Source of the DNA: a bacterium
GTDB lineage: Bacteria; CLD3; SB21
Assembly: GCA_016787925.1 (NCBI GenBank)
Contig: JAEUSK010000205.1
Location: 1 to 39,024 of the forward strand
DNA: 39,024 bases
Direction of reading: 5' to 3'
In this document: positions 26,279 through 34,504 of the stretch, one piece after another
How positions within the stretch are numbered: the stretch's first letter is position 1
How the letters are laid out: every line of letters starts with the position of its first letter
Program-made: the position numbers and the translations under genes
The notes under the pieces: model-generated
Told to the model about the DNA's origin: nothing
The model's database searches: none
The model's input: the letters and a program-made list of their open reading frames with translations, nothing else

Positions 26279-27034
26279 CTATACTAATTTTCTGTTTTTT
26301 AATGTCTTAAGAACGGTTTTATATGTGGTTTCAATTCGTGTTTTATTTTTATTGAAAATTCCCTCAAGTTTTGACATGCCGTAGGTGGAAATGACAGATT
26401 GGAGTTGCTTCCAACTTAATTCCTCACGAGGTATTCTGAAATTATTTGCTACCTTTTTATAACCATCTACATTCGAAGATGCGAACCCGAAATTATTCAA
26501 TTCCCGGGCTACCAACGCTAGAATATAAATGGGACAATCAATAACAACAAGGTTCCGTTTTGAAACAGAGTCGCTTTTTGGAAATGAGGAGGCATATACT
26601 TTATCGATAAGAAGTGAATGTTCCTTCTGATCATAAAATCGAATCTTTTCGTTGTAATCCAAGTAAAGAAATTCAATGAAGAACGCGTTAAGATCGCTTT
26701 GCAGCTTGGTCTCCTTTCGAAGTCGTGCTAAGAAGCCCCCCGCATATTTGATAAACCAAACATATAGCTCTTCATAGGCCGATTTGTAGTCTTCTTTTAG
26801 AAAATTGAATTCCATAGGGACGCAACCATCAACGGATAAAATTGAATTGAATTGCTCGTTTCTGTTTTGAAAATAGTCCAATTGTCCTTTAGGTATCTCA
26901 CTGTCTCCCTGGATCAAGTGTGCATTTCTGATCCTATTCCAAAATCTGTGATTGTCAGAATGATTTACCCGATATACCCACGAATGTGTTTTTTTTGAAG
27001 GTCGTTTGGAGTTTGGTTTGAATTCAGTATTCAT
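26279..27034 (-). CDS. Unknown 251-aa island protein
   Basis: A 251-aa soluble protein with a basic N-terminus (NSKRPSKKTHSWVYRV) and a helical, aromatic-rich body. The end has two segments (ELSWKQLQSVISTYGMSKLEGIF and TRIETTYKTVLKTLKNRKLV) that could be DNA-binding helices. I do not recognise a family. It lies directly upstream of the repeat block and the SF3 helicase remnant in the same direction, the place where an initiator or replication accessory protein is often found; this is inference from location only. No signal peptide or membrane segment. Confidence 0.6.
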   Translation of the reverse strand: MNTEFKPNSKRPSKKTHSWVYRVNHSDNHRFWNRIRNAHLIQGDSEIPKGQLDYFQNRNEQFNSILSVDGCVPMEFNFLKEDYKSAYEELYVWFIKYAGGFLARLRKETKLQSDLNAFFIEFLYLDYNEKIRFYDQKEHSLLIDKVYASSFPKSDSVSKRNLVVIDCPIYILALVARELNNFGFASSNVDGYKKVANNFRIPREELSWKQLQSVISTYGMSKLEGIFNKNKTRIETTYKTVLKTLKNRKLV

Positions 27035-27095
27035 GTTACAAATATTATTATAACACCCACCAGGTACGCTGAATGTTGACTTGTTTCATTTCTAG

Positions 27096-27123
27096 GAGTG
27101 ATAAGTGGACAATGCTATCACTC
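27096..27123. repeat. 8-bp inverted repeat between ORF251 and hsdS tail A
   Basis: GAGTGATA (27096-27103) pairs with TATCACTC (27116-27123), 12-nt loop. No T-run follows on either strand. Could be an operator for the 251-aa gene or a weak transcript end for the 469-aa gene. Confidence 0.35.
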
Positions 27124-27245
27124 ACGCTACCAACTTCCCTTTAAACGCCCTCTGCATCAAGCTCTTAAATAAATTCTTCAATTCCTGCTCCGATGCGCGC
27201 TGCTTCGCACGCATGGCTTCAGCTTTCTCGACAGGTGCAGCGAAT
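27122..27245 (-). pseudogene. hsdS 3'-end remnant (copy A)
   Basis: On the - strand this encodes the last roughly 40 residues of a HsdS protein (segments AMRAKQRASEQELKNLF and LMQRAFKGKLVA, then stop). It matches the end of the intact hsdS at 28875 but lacks everything upstream. It lies directly after the 469-aa gene. It shares a 53-nt perfect repeat with copy B on the other side of that gene, and is slightly less like the intact gene. Confidence 0.85.
27141..27193. repeat. 53-bp direct repeat, copy A
   Basis: Identical over 53 nt to 28704-28756. Both are parts of hsdS 3'-end remnants and flank the 469-aa gene in direct orientation. Confidence 0.9.
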
Positions 27246-27267
27246 GCCCAGCTAGTACAAACACATT

Positions 27268-28677
27268 TCAAAAGCCTTGAATGGGGCTAGATTTGAGATT
27301 TCTAAGGTAGAAACGCTCCGCCTTTGAAAAAGGTCGCTTCCAAACTGTTATACACTCTTTTTCCAATGAAAGTGTTGCAGCCGCCAAATCTCGAGCTTGA
27401 ATGATAAACCGAAGACTCCTGCGATGGACATGTTGAGAAAAGAAACCCCATGGATCGTCGTTGATGCATTTAGCCAATGATAGAACCGTTTCTGTAGGCT
27501 TTCCAAAATACGCTTTGGCGACACACCCAACAATTTTGATTGCAGAGTCAACACTTTTGTGCCGAAACTCTTTTTTGTCGGTCAATGCTTGCGACATTTC
27601 GTGAATCTTGCTTAAATCAAAATTCTCATCAGAACAAGCTAATCGGAATTCAGACATTCGATTACGATATTCTAAGGATTCGGAGCGCATTTCTTTTGCG
27701 ATCTCTACCCAGTTGGGTTTGTTATAATCTTGTATCTTTTTCATTAATACAGCCAGGCTTGGATTAAGCTGCAACAAAGGCATTTCAGCAATTGGAGGTT
27801 CTTGGGGTTCGGTAGAGTGCATTACGGCATTCATGAGTTTAATGTTCAGTTTTGGATTCAAATAGTCCTTCTGATGATCCAAACATTCTACTGGGATAAA
27901 GTTAACAGCAACACCTCTCATTCCGCAAGACAAATATGGGCACCTCAAATATTCTGACAGACAGTAGTAGAAAATTGATCTGTAAGTATGGTATGAAGCC
28001 AATACTGACAGCCTCTTTGAATCGGTAAGAGTGTAAAGAGGTGAAGTCGGTTTCACAACCTGTGATTTCCAATCTGCATACGTCCCCCCAAGGAATTCAG
28101 CATCATTGTGTAATTCAGGACTAAGAGGCTGAGACGGTGAAGTCAATAAGCGGTCCATCGTGTGCGGACTGAAGAAATAGGAGGGCTTGATGTCAGATAC
28201 TTGCAATATTCTTCCCCACGCTCCTGACCATTTTGTGTGCAGTGAACTGCGCTTTCTAAATTCTGTTTGAATGGTTGTAAAAATCAAATAAACTTGATTC
28301 GCAACAGAATCGTCTTTTTTGAACTCGTCTTTCCAATTCACAATAGTTAGGCTCGGAACGATTTCTTGAATTTGACGCCTCTCGTCTACGCTCAATCCGT
28401 GGTCTAGCAAGATCAAGTCGTCAAAATGTGTTAGAGCAAAGAACAATATGGAAAGATCAGGAATCAATGCTGCGTGAAATGAATCTGGAGCACTGAGTCC
28501 AGAGTTCATCAAAGTAAGCGCATTGTGAATGGTTGTGTTGTCCAACAGTGCAGCCCGATTTGGTGTGGGAACCAGACCTTTCAATTTATCCCAGATTGGG
28601 TTGGTCTCAAAATCGAGATCAATATACTTTTTACCAAGCCTGGCATACGACTTTTTTAGTAATTGAAGTTCAGTCAT
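27268..28677 (-). CDS. Unknown 469-aa defence-island protein
   Basis: A 469-aa protein without a recognisable catalytic motif. The N-terminal half contains alternating hydrophobic segments (IPDLSILFFALTHFDDLILLDHGL) and the middle part a Cys cluster (YYCLSEYLRCPYLSCGMRG). The C-terminal third is helical and basic (DKKEFRHKSVDSAIKIVGCVAKAYFG, then RRSLRFIIQARDLAAATLSLE). A strong AAAGGAGG site precedes the ATG, and the reading frame of hsdS remnant B runs into the start, giving translational coupling. Because it sits in an hsdS-bounded cassette next to type I modification and Hachiman genes, a role in defence is plausible but not shown. It is intact. Confidence 0.7.
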   Translation of the reverse strand: MTELQLLKKSYARLGKKYIDLDFETNPIWDKLKGLVPTPNRAALLDNTTIHNALTLMNSGLSAPDSFHAALIPDLSILFFALTHFDDLILLDHGLSVDERRQIQEIVPSLTIVNWKDEFKKDDSVANQVYLIFTTIQTEFRKRSSLHTKWSGAWGRILQVSDIKPSYFFSPHTMDRLLTSPSQPLSPELHNDAEFLGGTYADWKSQVVKPTSPLYTLTDSKRLSVLASYHTYRSIFYYCLSEYLRCPYLSCGMRGVAVNFIPVECLDHQKDYLNPKLNIKLMNAVMHSTEPQEPPIAEMPLLQLNPSLAVLMKKIQDYNKPNWVEIAKEMRSESLEYRNRMSEFRLACSDENFDLSKIHEMSQALTDKKEFRHKSVDSAIKIVGCVAKAYFGKPTETVLSLAKCINDDPWGFFSQHVHRRSLRFIIQARDLAAATLSLEKECITVWKRPFSKAERFYLRNLKSSPIQGF

Positions 28678-28772
28678 TTATGTCCTCCTTTACCAACTCC
28701 CCCTTAAACGCCCTCTGCATCAAGCTCTTAAATAAATTCTTCAATTCCTGCTCCGACGCGGCTGCTTCGTAC
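28670..28772 (-). pseudogene. hsdS 3'-end remnant (copy B)
   Basis: The - strand frame encodes a second HsdS tail (SEQELKNLFKSLMQRAFKGE, then LVKEDIND) that continues past the usual end and stops inside the first codons of the 469-aa gene. The upstream part of hsdS is missing; the sequence is cut by the 101-bp inverted-repeat element. It differs from the intact hsdS end but is nearly identical to copy A. Confidence 0.82.
28704..28756. repeat. 53-bp direct repeat, copy B
   Basis: Identical to 27141-27193. Together the two copies bracket the 469-aa gene (about 1.5 kb). Confidence 0.9.
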
Positions 28773-28775
28773 GGC

Positions 28776-28876
28776 AAACCTATAAGGTTTATCGAATCTT
28801 ATAACGATTTCAAAATATTTCATCAAACTGATGGCGGAGTTAGTAACGAGTTTGATCGCATAAACCTTATAGGTTT
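28776..28876. mobile_element. 101-bp MITE- or REP-like element
   Basis: A 17-bp perfect terminal inverted repeat (AAACCTATAAGGTTTAT at 28776-28792 with its reverse complement at 28860-28876) bounds a 67-nt core, which has its own inverted pair ATCAAACT/AGTTTGAT. The element overlaps the last bases of the hsdS stop codon on one side and cuts remnant B on the other. No coding capacity. No clear target duplication is visible. Confidence 0.6.
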
Positions 28877-29972
28877 AACTCACCAACTCCCCCTTAAAAG
28901 CCCTCTGCATCAAACTCTGAAACAAATTCTCCAATTCCTGCTCCGATGCGCGCTGCTTCGTGCGCATGGCTTCAACTTTCTCGACCAGTGCAGCGAATTT
29001 TTGTTGTAAGAACAGAGGTGGAAAATAGACATTAAATGTCTCCAATATTTTTGGACTAATTCGTGGTAGATTCGCTCCGGCGGATAGAGATGTAGCCTTA
29101 TCTACAAAAGATTTGTGTTTCATATGGTAGGCAAGAAAGAATTTGTTTGATTTTCCTTTGATAGGCATTATTGGGATAATGTCAGTACTGCAAATGCCAC
29201 TTATATTCGGAATACACACTTTGTTAAGATACGGTCGAAGTTTTCCATATAATATGTGTTCAGATGTAAAAATGAATTTGTTGCTCTTCAAATCCGCATC
29301 AAACGCATTCTGATAACCGATTAATCTTCCCGACTCTTTTTCAATGTGTTCTAAACCTACATAAAAGGAATCCTTCGGAATATTCAAAGGTAGAATTCCA
29401 TCTTTCTCAATGTCAGCGATTTTATTAAACGTGTTAACATCCCACCCCTTCGGATTTGTCACCGGATCGCCGAACATTTCGAGGAAGGCGGACTGGAGAA
29501 ATTTGTCCGTGAGTTCGATTGTTTGTCGACGTTTTTCGCGGGCGGCGTCGGCTTTCTCAAGTATCGCGGCGATGCGCTTCTGGATGGGAAGAGGAGGAAG
29601 AGGGATTTTGAAATCTGTTATGTTGTGCAGTCTTATGTAATTTGTTGCAGATCCGTATTGTTTCCAAATAACTGAAAACTTCCAAAGTCCTTTCAAGAAA
29701 TAGAAAATGTATGGTGCATGCTCCTTAAAATTATGAAGGACGTATGTTCGCTGATACGCCTCGAACTTGCCGTGATAGAACATGACAAGCCCGACATTTG
29801 CACCATTTCCGGGCAATAAAATTGCATCGCCATCAAAGGAATAACTATTACTTCTCAGGGGCAAAGCTGCACAAGTAAAAAATGGATAGAGCCCGTCATT
29901 GGCACCTTCGTTTACGTCCTTCTCCCCTGTTGTGACAGTGCAGACTTCAGAAATTTTTCTGTATCCTATCAC
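28875..29972 (-). CDS. hsdS: Type I restriction-modification specificity subunit
   Basis: A 365-aa HsdS that determines the DNA target of the HsdM complex. The first target recognition domain (residues 1-125) is followed by a conserved coiled coil (LPPLPIQKRIAAILEKADAA, 128-147) and the SAFLEMFGDPVTNPKGW linker. The second recognition domain (about 180-320) is followed by the second coiled coil ending in LMQRAFKGELVS. The ATG overlaps the hsdM stop by 4 nt. The stop codon lies at the edge of the inverted-repeat element. Two further copies of the 3' end lie downstream, so this gene end has been duplicated. Confidence 0.95.
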   Translation of the reverse strand: MIGYRKISEVCTVTTGEKDVNEGANDGLYPFFTCAALPLRSNSYSFDGDAILLPGNGANVGLVMFYHGKFEAYQRTYVLHNFKEHAPYIFYFLKGLWKFSVIWKQYGSATNYIRLHNITDFKIPLPPLPIQKRIAAILEKADAAREKRRQTIELTDKFLQSAFLEMFGDPVTNPKGWDVNTFNKIADIEKDGILPLNIPKDSFYVGLEHIEKESGRLIGYQNAFDADLKSNKFIFTSEHILYGKLRPYLNKVCIPNISGICSTDIIPIMPIKGKSNKFFLAYHMKHKSFVDKATSLSAGANLPRISPKILETFNVYFPPLFLQQKFAALVEKVEAMRTKQRASEQELENLFQSLMQRAFKGELVS

Positions 29973-31450
29973 TTCATCATCCCCCTTATCTCTTCCATAT
30001 CTCTCTCAATCCCCTTTTCCAATTCCAGAATCTTATTCATGATCACATCTGGCGTTTCATATTCGATTTCCGTGTGAACGATCTCTTTGTATCGTGAAAT
30101 GGAAAGATCGTATTTGTTTGAGCGAATATCTTTGACCGGCACAAGAAATGATTTCTTTGAAGCTTTCTTCTTTTCCCATTGTTTGATGATGTCCGGAATA
30201 TCATTCGCCTCGATGCGCTGGCGCTTATCGTCAAGAGAAAATCCGTCGGCTTCCATATCGTAAAACCAGACTTTGTCCGTCGTGCCGCCTTTCTGGAATA
30301 TCAGCACTGCCGTGGAAACGCCCGCATACGGCTTGAATACGCCCGAAGGCATGGAGATCACCCCTTCCAGGCCGCATTGATCCACGATGATCTTCCGGAT
30401 CGCCAGATGCGCGTTACTCGTTCCGAATAGCACGCCGTCGGGCACGATCACGCCCGCCCTGCCGCCGTTTTTCAGCAAGCCGTAGATCAATTCGATAAAC
30501 AGCAGTTCCGTTTTGGTCGTGCTGGTCGTAAAACGCTCATTGATATCACTTTTGTCAATCGAGCCTTTGAATGGCGGATTGGCTAAGATCACGTCGTATT
30601 CCGATTTTTCGGTAAACGCCTTCGACATGGTATCGGTGTAAACGCAGCGCGGATTGTCAATGCCGTGCAGCATCAGGTTCATCGCGCCGATACGCACCAT
30701 CGTGGAATCGAAATCGTATCCCGTGAGCGCGCGGCTTTTCAGGAATTGCATCAGCTTCTTATCCGCGATCTTATCGCCGATCAGGTGGTGCGCCTTTCCG
30801 TCTTCGTCGCGTTCAATCAGATCGGGAGTGGTGTTTTCTTCGAGAATCTGTTCGTACGCCGCGACGAGAAAGCCGCCCGTGCCGCAGGCCGGATCGCAAA
30901 TGCGCTGGCCGATCTTCGGATCGACGAGTTTCGTGATCATGCGAATGATATGCCGCGGGGTGCGGAATTGGCCATTCTTGCCGGAGGTGGTAAGCTGGCT
31001 CAGCAAATACTCATACAGATCGCCCTGCACGTCCACGTTTTGTTCCGAAATGTGCATATCGTCGATGATCTTGACCGCTTCCTGCAAGAGCGACGCTTTC
31101 GGAATGACAAACACGGCGTCTTCCATGTGCTGTGTGAATGTGCTCGTCTCCCCGCCAACTTCCCGCAGGAAATCGAACACCTTATCGCGCACATGTTTCA
31201 GCATCTGATCGCCGGGCAATTGACTCCAGTGCGACCATTTGCATTCTTTATTTCCGTGGAATACTGAGCGGTACGTTTCATTTCTCCGCTTGGCCGCGGC
31301 TGCGCGGGCATTGTCCATGTCTTCCAATCTTTTCAGGAAGATCAGATAGGACATTTGTTCGATGGCCGTCAGCGGATTTGATATTCCGCCGGACCAGAAT
31401 TTGTCCCAGAGGGAATCGATTTTGGATTTTAGTTCAGGGTTTGTGAGCAT
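29969..31450 (-). CDS. hsdM: Type I restriction-modification DNA methyltransferase subunit
   Basis: A 493-aa N6-adenine methyltransferase. An N-terminal helical HsdM domain (LWDKFWSGGISNPLTAIEQMSYLIFLKRLED) is followed by the SAM-binding motif CDPACGTGGFLVAAY (near 185) and the catalytic NPPF (near 290), all intact. It methylates the bipartite target chosen by HsdS to protect host DNA. It starts 3 nt after the hamB stop and overlaps hsdS by 4 nt, so it is read in one transcript with Hachiman. The segment at about 30250-31350 is clearly more GC-rich than the flanking hamB and hsdS genes, suggesting a separate origin. No hsdR is present in the window. Confidence 0.96.
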   Translation of the reverse strand: MLTNPELKSKIDSLWDKFWSGGISNPLTAIEQMSYLIFLKRLEDMDNARAAAAKRRNETYRSVFHGNKECKWSHWSQLPGDQMLKHVRDKVFDFLREVGGETSTFTQHMEDAVFVIPKASLLQEAVKIIDDMHISEQNVDVQGDLYEYLLSQLTTSGKNGQFRTPRHIIRMITKLVDPKIGQRICDPACGTGGFLVAAYEQILEENTTPDLIERDEDGKAHHLIGDKIADKKLMQFLKSRALTGYDFDSTMVRIGAMNLMLHGIDNPRCVYTDTMSKAFTEKSEYDVILANPPFKGSIDKSDINERFTTSTTKTELLFIELIYGLLKNGGRAGVIVPDGVLFGTSNAHLAIRKIIVDQCGLEGVISMPSGVFKPYAGVSTAVLIFQKGGTTDKVWFYDMEADGFSLDDKRQRIEANDIPDIIKQWEKKKASKKSFLVPVKDIRSNKYDLSISRYKEIVHTEIEYETPDVIMNKILELEKGIERDMEEIRGMMK

Positions 31451-31453
31451 GGG

Positions 31454-33610
31454 TTATAATATTTCCTTCAATTTTCTTATTTCATACGGCAGAAGACCAA
31501 GTTCAGACAGATTGAGCGTCCTAATCACATCTAACGCGTTCAATTCATTCTGCGATATTTTGGATTTCAATTGCATAAGGGCAGATGACGGAACATCGTA
31601 TTCCAAAAGAATCGAAAGATTTGATGGAAGAAACTTTCTCTCAAGCTCAGATATGAAATACGTGTAATCTCCTGCTGCATAGCCGTTTAATTCAAAAACA
31701 TATACTTGCATTTTATGCATGCAATTGAGCAAGCTCGGAAGTTTGAAATCAAACCAATGCTTGGCAATGTGGAAAACTTCACTAACAACCACTTGAATTC
31801 GTCGATAATCGTCGGGCTCTTCAGTTTTCCAGAATTGACTATCTATTGCTCTGTTAATTATACCCACAAGAGATTTTTGTTCATAGTACTGCAATGTATA
31901 GAGCGTAAGCTGGCGTGGACTGACACGACCAGCTTCTCTTGGTTTCAACAGAAACTGAAAAGCTAGCTCAAGAGTTCGCGCCAACTGATTGAAACTTGGT
32001 ATTCTATTCCAGTTCAGCAGTTCATCTAAATCGCCAACTTGCGAGTCCATGTAATCAAAAAGACTGGACTGACCTTCAAATGGAAACCCAACATTCGATT
32101 TGATTACCTTCTTTAATTCCTCTTCTATTGGCAACCTTTCCATCCGCTGTCTTGCAGAATCTGACAAATCTGCGTCCTCTAATTGAATAAGAAGTTCCAA
32201 AGGTGCATTTTGTTGATCAAAAAGCGGTATCTCAAGATCAATTTCCATTTGGGCTGGATCAGGGTAGAATTGCCACACCTTCCCCGTGTAATATATTTTC
32301 ATTCGCCCCGACCGTCCTACAATATTCTTGTAATCAAAAAAGTCCATCGGTTTGGGGCCCTTTTTCTTGTCGAACAAAACAACATTCTTGGCAACAGTAT
32401 TAACTCCCTCCATCAAAGTGGATGTGCAGAACAAATACTGTAAGAGCCCATCATTAAACAAATCTACAATTGTACTTCCCAAATGTCTTGGAAGTGAGCC
32501 ATGATGTACACCCATTCCCTTCTTGAGTCCGTCAGCTAAAAACCATTGAGGATGAATGTTCATTTTTATCCATTCGACTAATTCAGTTATCTCGCCGTCT
32601 GGTTCAGGTTGTTCAGCACCTTGCACTCCGTTTAGCGTAGCAGCGTAGGATTGAAGCAATTCGTTAGCCTTATCTGGACTTGAGCAGTAAATCAAGGTAG
32701 GCTCATGAAAAGTAGTCAACAATTCAAATAATGCACGTTCTCTTTCGTCCCGTTTCTTGCCAGATTCTATTCTTTGAATGTCAACCGCCACTGTAGAAAA
32801 ACGAGTGTTGTGGAATAGACAATTGTGTTGTTCCAAAAATATGGGAGATACATCGTGGACATTTGGACCAAGCATGTAGAAATTATGCGTATGCTTCAGC
32901 AATTTATACAATGCGTAATTCAAGGATATTGCACGGTCATCCTCTCTTTGCATACTCAGTTTGTAAAACTCATCTATCACAAAGAAATCAATATTTGGCA
33001 GATCATTATATTCAACCACTCTTTCCGCAGTCAGTAAAAACAAATTATTCTCCTTTGCGGATTGGGAAGTTGATATAATGATATTGTAATAGTCTGAGTA
33101 TTTGCGAAGTTTTTTTCGAGTTTCATCTAGAAGGGCCAACGTTGGTTGTATGATCACAATATTTTTGTATTTACGACTCGATACAACTTCTTCAATTAGG
33201 AGGCTCTTTCCAAAACTTGTTGGCGCACTTAAGACAACGCTTCGCCTTCCCTCCAGAGCTGTCGATAGGAGTAGTTGTTCTTCATGCAAATAGATGTCTC
33301 CCGGCAAGAACTTGGAGTGGTGCGATTCTAGACTGAGAGCTGTAGAGACTGGCAAAACCATTTGTCTATCTTGTAAATAAGTATATAATCCCGATTTTTC
33401 AATTAATGATGTCCATAGGTGATGTGTTTGTGTGTTAATTGACTCCCACGCATCTAAAGCGCGGATTATTAACTCTCGCCCAGATTCTTGGGTTTCAGCG
33501 TTCGATAGAATGCGGTTGCAGCTTTCCGCGGCATCGAAACTCGTAGCAAAATCAATTTCATGCCCGGAAGAAAATAATTCCCTGATCTGAACATATGTTA
33601 GTAAGTTCAT
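31454..33610 (-). CDS. hamB: Hachiman helicase HamB
   Basis: A 718-aa superfamily 2 helicase of the Ski2-like type. It has Walker A APTSFGKS (129-136), a DEFY motif II (213-216), STLMEGVNTVAKNVVLF (397-413, motif V region) and VGRSGR (431-436, motif VI). The C-terminal 250 residues are helical and specific. With HamA upstream, it forms the Hachiman anti-phage pair, in which the helicase is thought to sense DNA damage or invasion and free the HamA nuclease. It overlaps hamA by 4 nt (ATGA). The motif II residue after DE is Phe rather than the common Ala/Cys, which is not unusual for this branch. Confidence 0.88.
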   Translation of the reverse strand: MNLLTYVQIRELFSSGHEIDFATSFDAAESCNRILSNAETQESGRELIIRALDAWESINTQTHHLWTSLIEKSGLYTYLQDRQMVLPVSTALSLESHHSKFLPGDIYLHEEQLLLSTALEGRRSVVLSAPTSFGKSLLIEEVVSSRKYKNIVIIQPTLALLDETRKKLRKYSDYYNIIISTSQSAKENNLFLLTAERVVEYNDLPNIDFFVIDEFYKLSMQREDDRAISLNYALYKLLKHTHNFYMLGPNVHDVSPIFLEQHNCLFHNTRFSTVAVDIQRIESGKKRDERERALFELLTTFHEPTLIYCSSPDKANELLQSYAATLNGVQGAEQPEPDGEITELVEWIKMNIHPQWFLADGLKKGMGVHHGSLPRHLGSTIVDLFNDGLLQYLFCTSTLMEGVNTVAKNVVLFDKKKGPKPMDFFDYKNIVGRSGRMKIYYTGKVWQFYPDPAQMEIDLEIPLFDQQNAPLELLIQLEDADLSDSARQRMERLPIEEELKKVIKSNVGFPFEGQSSLFDYMDSQVGDLDELLNWNRIPSFNQLARTLELAFQFLLKPREAGRVSPRQLTLYTLQYYEQKSLVGIINRAIDSQFWKTEEPDDYRRIQVVVSEVFHIAKHWFDFKLPSLLNCMHKMQVYVFELNGYAAGDYTYFISELERKFLPSNLSILLEYDVPSSALMQLKSKISQNELNALDVIRTLNLSELGLLPYEIRKLKEIL

Positions 33611-34503
33611 ATTTGCTGCATACTCCTTAAGCGCTCATCAAGGGTTGTCACAAGCTGCTCTTTTGATGGAATTGGTAATAGCATTAGGATTACATCAATA
33701 TCTGTTTCAATATGCCCTTCGTCAAATTTAGTTTTCAATTTTCTACATTCACTCACGAATGTATCAATGTAATCTTGACTCTCAGAAGTATGATTGTCAA
33801 AAATTGGGCTTGTGTATGTGCAAACCATCGGTAAACAAATTCGTTGAACAATTGCATCCAAAGTTTGATGCTCGTGTAATAACAGAATCCATTTATCACG
33901 ATCTGGAAATTCAATAGGCACCTTTGTTGATATTAGGCTGAATTCTCTACGTAGATAGTCCTCTTTCAAATGATTTTCGAGATCTCCAAGCAGGGATGCA
34001 ATACCAGCAGCGCCGTCAGTATAGATTTTCGATTCCCCCAACCACATTGTTGCATTTTCAGCAACTACGTGAACGCCATCAAAACCGTGCACGGTTGAAT
34101 TATCTGAATCCTTAAAGTAGATTTTGGATATTAATGGTATTGTGCCACAGAAATCTCTCAATAATAGATGCAGTATTAGTTCCCCAAATTCACCGCGCCT
34201 TCCGTATTTGTCTGTAGTGTAGACCCTCTTAGCGGCTTCTCTTAGACGATTAACTATCTTTGTCTGGTCAACAGTGGCTCCCTGATGTAATCCGAAAACA
34301 AACTCCGGAATGACGCTGCAAATGACGTCCACAAGAGGTTTAAGGCGAAATACATTTTGATCAAAACCCACATGATATGCGCGAAGCTCGGCTTCAGATA
34401 TTTGTTCTCTCATTACCAAGTGAGAACTAAATGGAGGAGGTGGCAATTCCTCATGTTCGTCAGTAGATGGCAATCCTTCAAGTGCGTCGTCTATCGGTTT
34501 CAT
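33607..34503 (-). CDS. hamA: Hachiman nuclease-like protein HamA (DUF1837)
   Basis: A 298-aa DUF1837 protein. The core GEFGELILHLLLRDF (104-118), GFDGVHV (Asp142) and LGESK (Glu157, Lys159) gives a PD-(D/E)xK-like nuclease arrangement, which is the reported HamA active site. The N-terminal 40 residues are Pro- and acid-rich and probably flexible. HamA is the effector of Hachiman and is reported to degrade DNA non-specifically when released by HamB. It starts 1 nt after the stop of the upstream 300-aa gene and overlaps hamB by 4 nt. The catalytic residues are intact, so the pair is expected to be active. Confidence 0.88.
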   Translation of the reverse strand: MKPIDDALEGLPSTDEHEELPPPPFSSHLVMREQISEAELRAYHVGFDQNVFRLKPLVDVICSVIPEFVFGLHQGATVDQTKIVNRLREAAKRVYTTDKYGRRGEFGELILHLLLRDFCGTIPLISKIYFKDSDNSTVHGFDGVHVVAENATMWLGESKIYTDGAAGIASLLGDLENHLKEDYLRREFSLISTKVPIEFPDRDKWILLLHEHQTLDAIVQRICLPMVCTYTSPIFDNHTSESQDYIDTFVSECRKLKTKFDEGHIETDIDVILMLLPIPSKEQLVTTLDERLRSMQQI

Positions 34504-34504
34504 C

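Noticed and set aside
30665-31267. Long + strand frame of about 200 codons opposite hsdM
   Set aside because: It lies wholly inside hsdM, whose methyltransferase motifs are intact; the opposite frame is open because the region is GC-rich.
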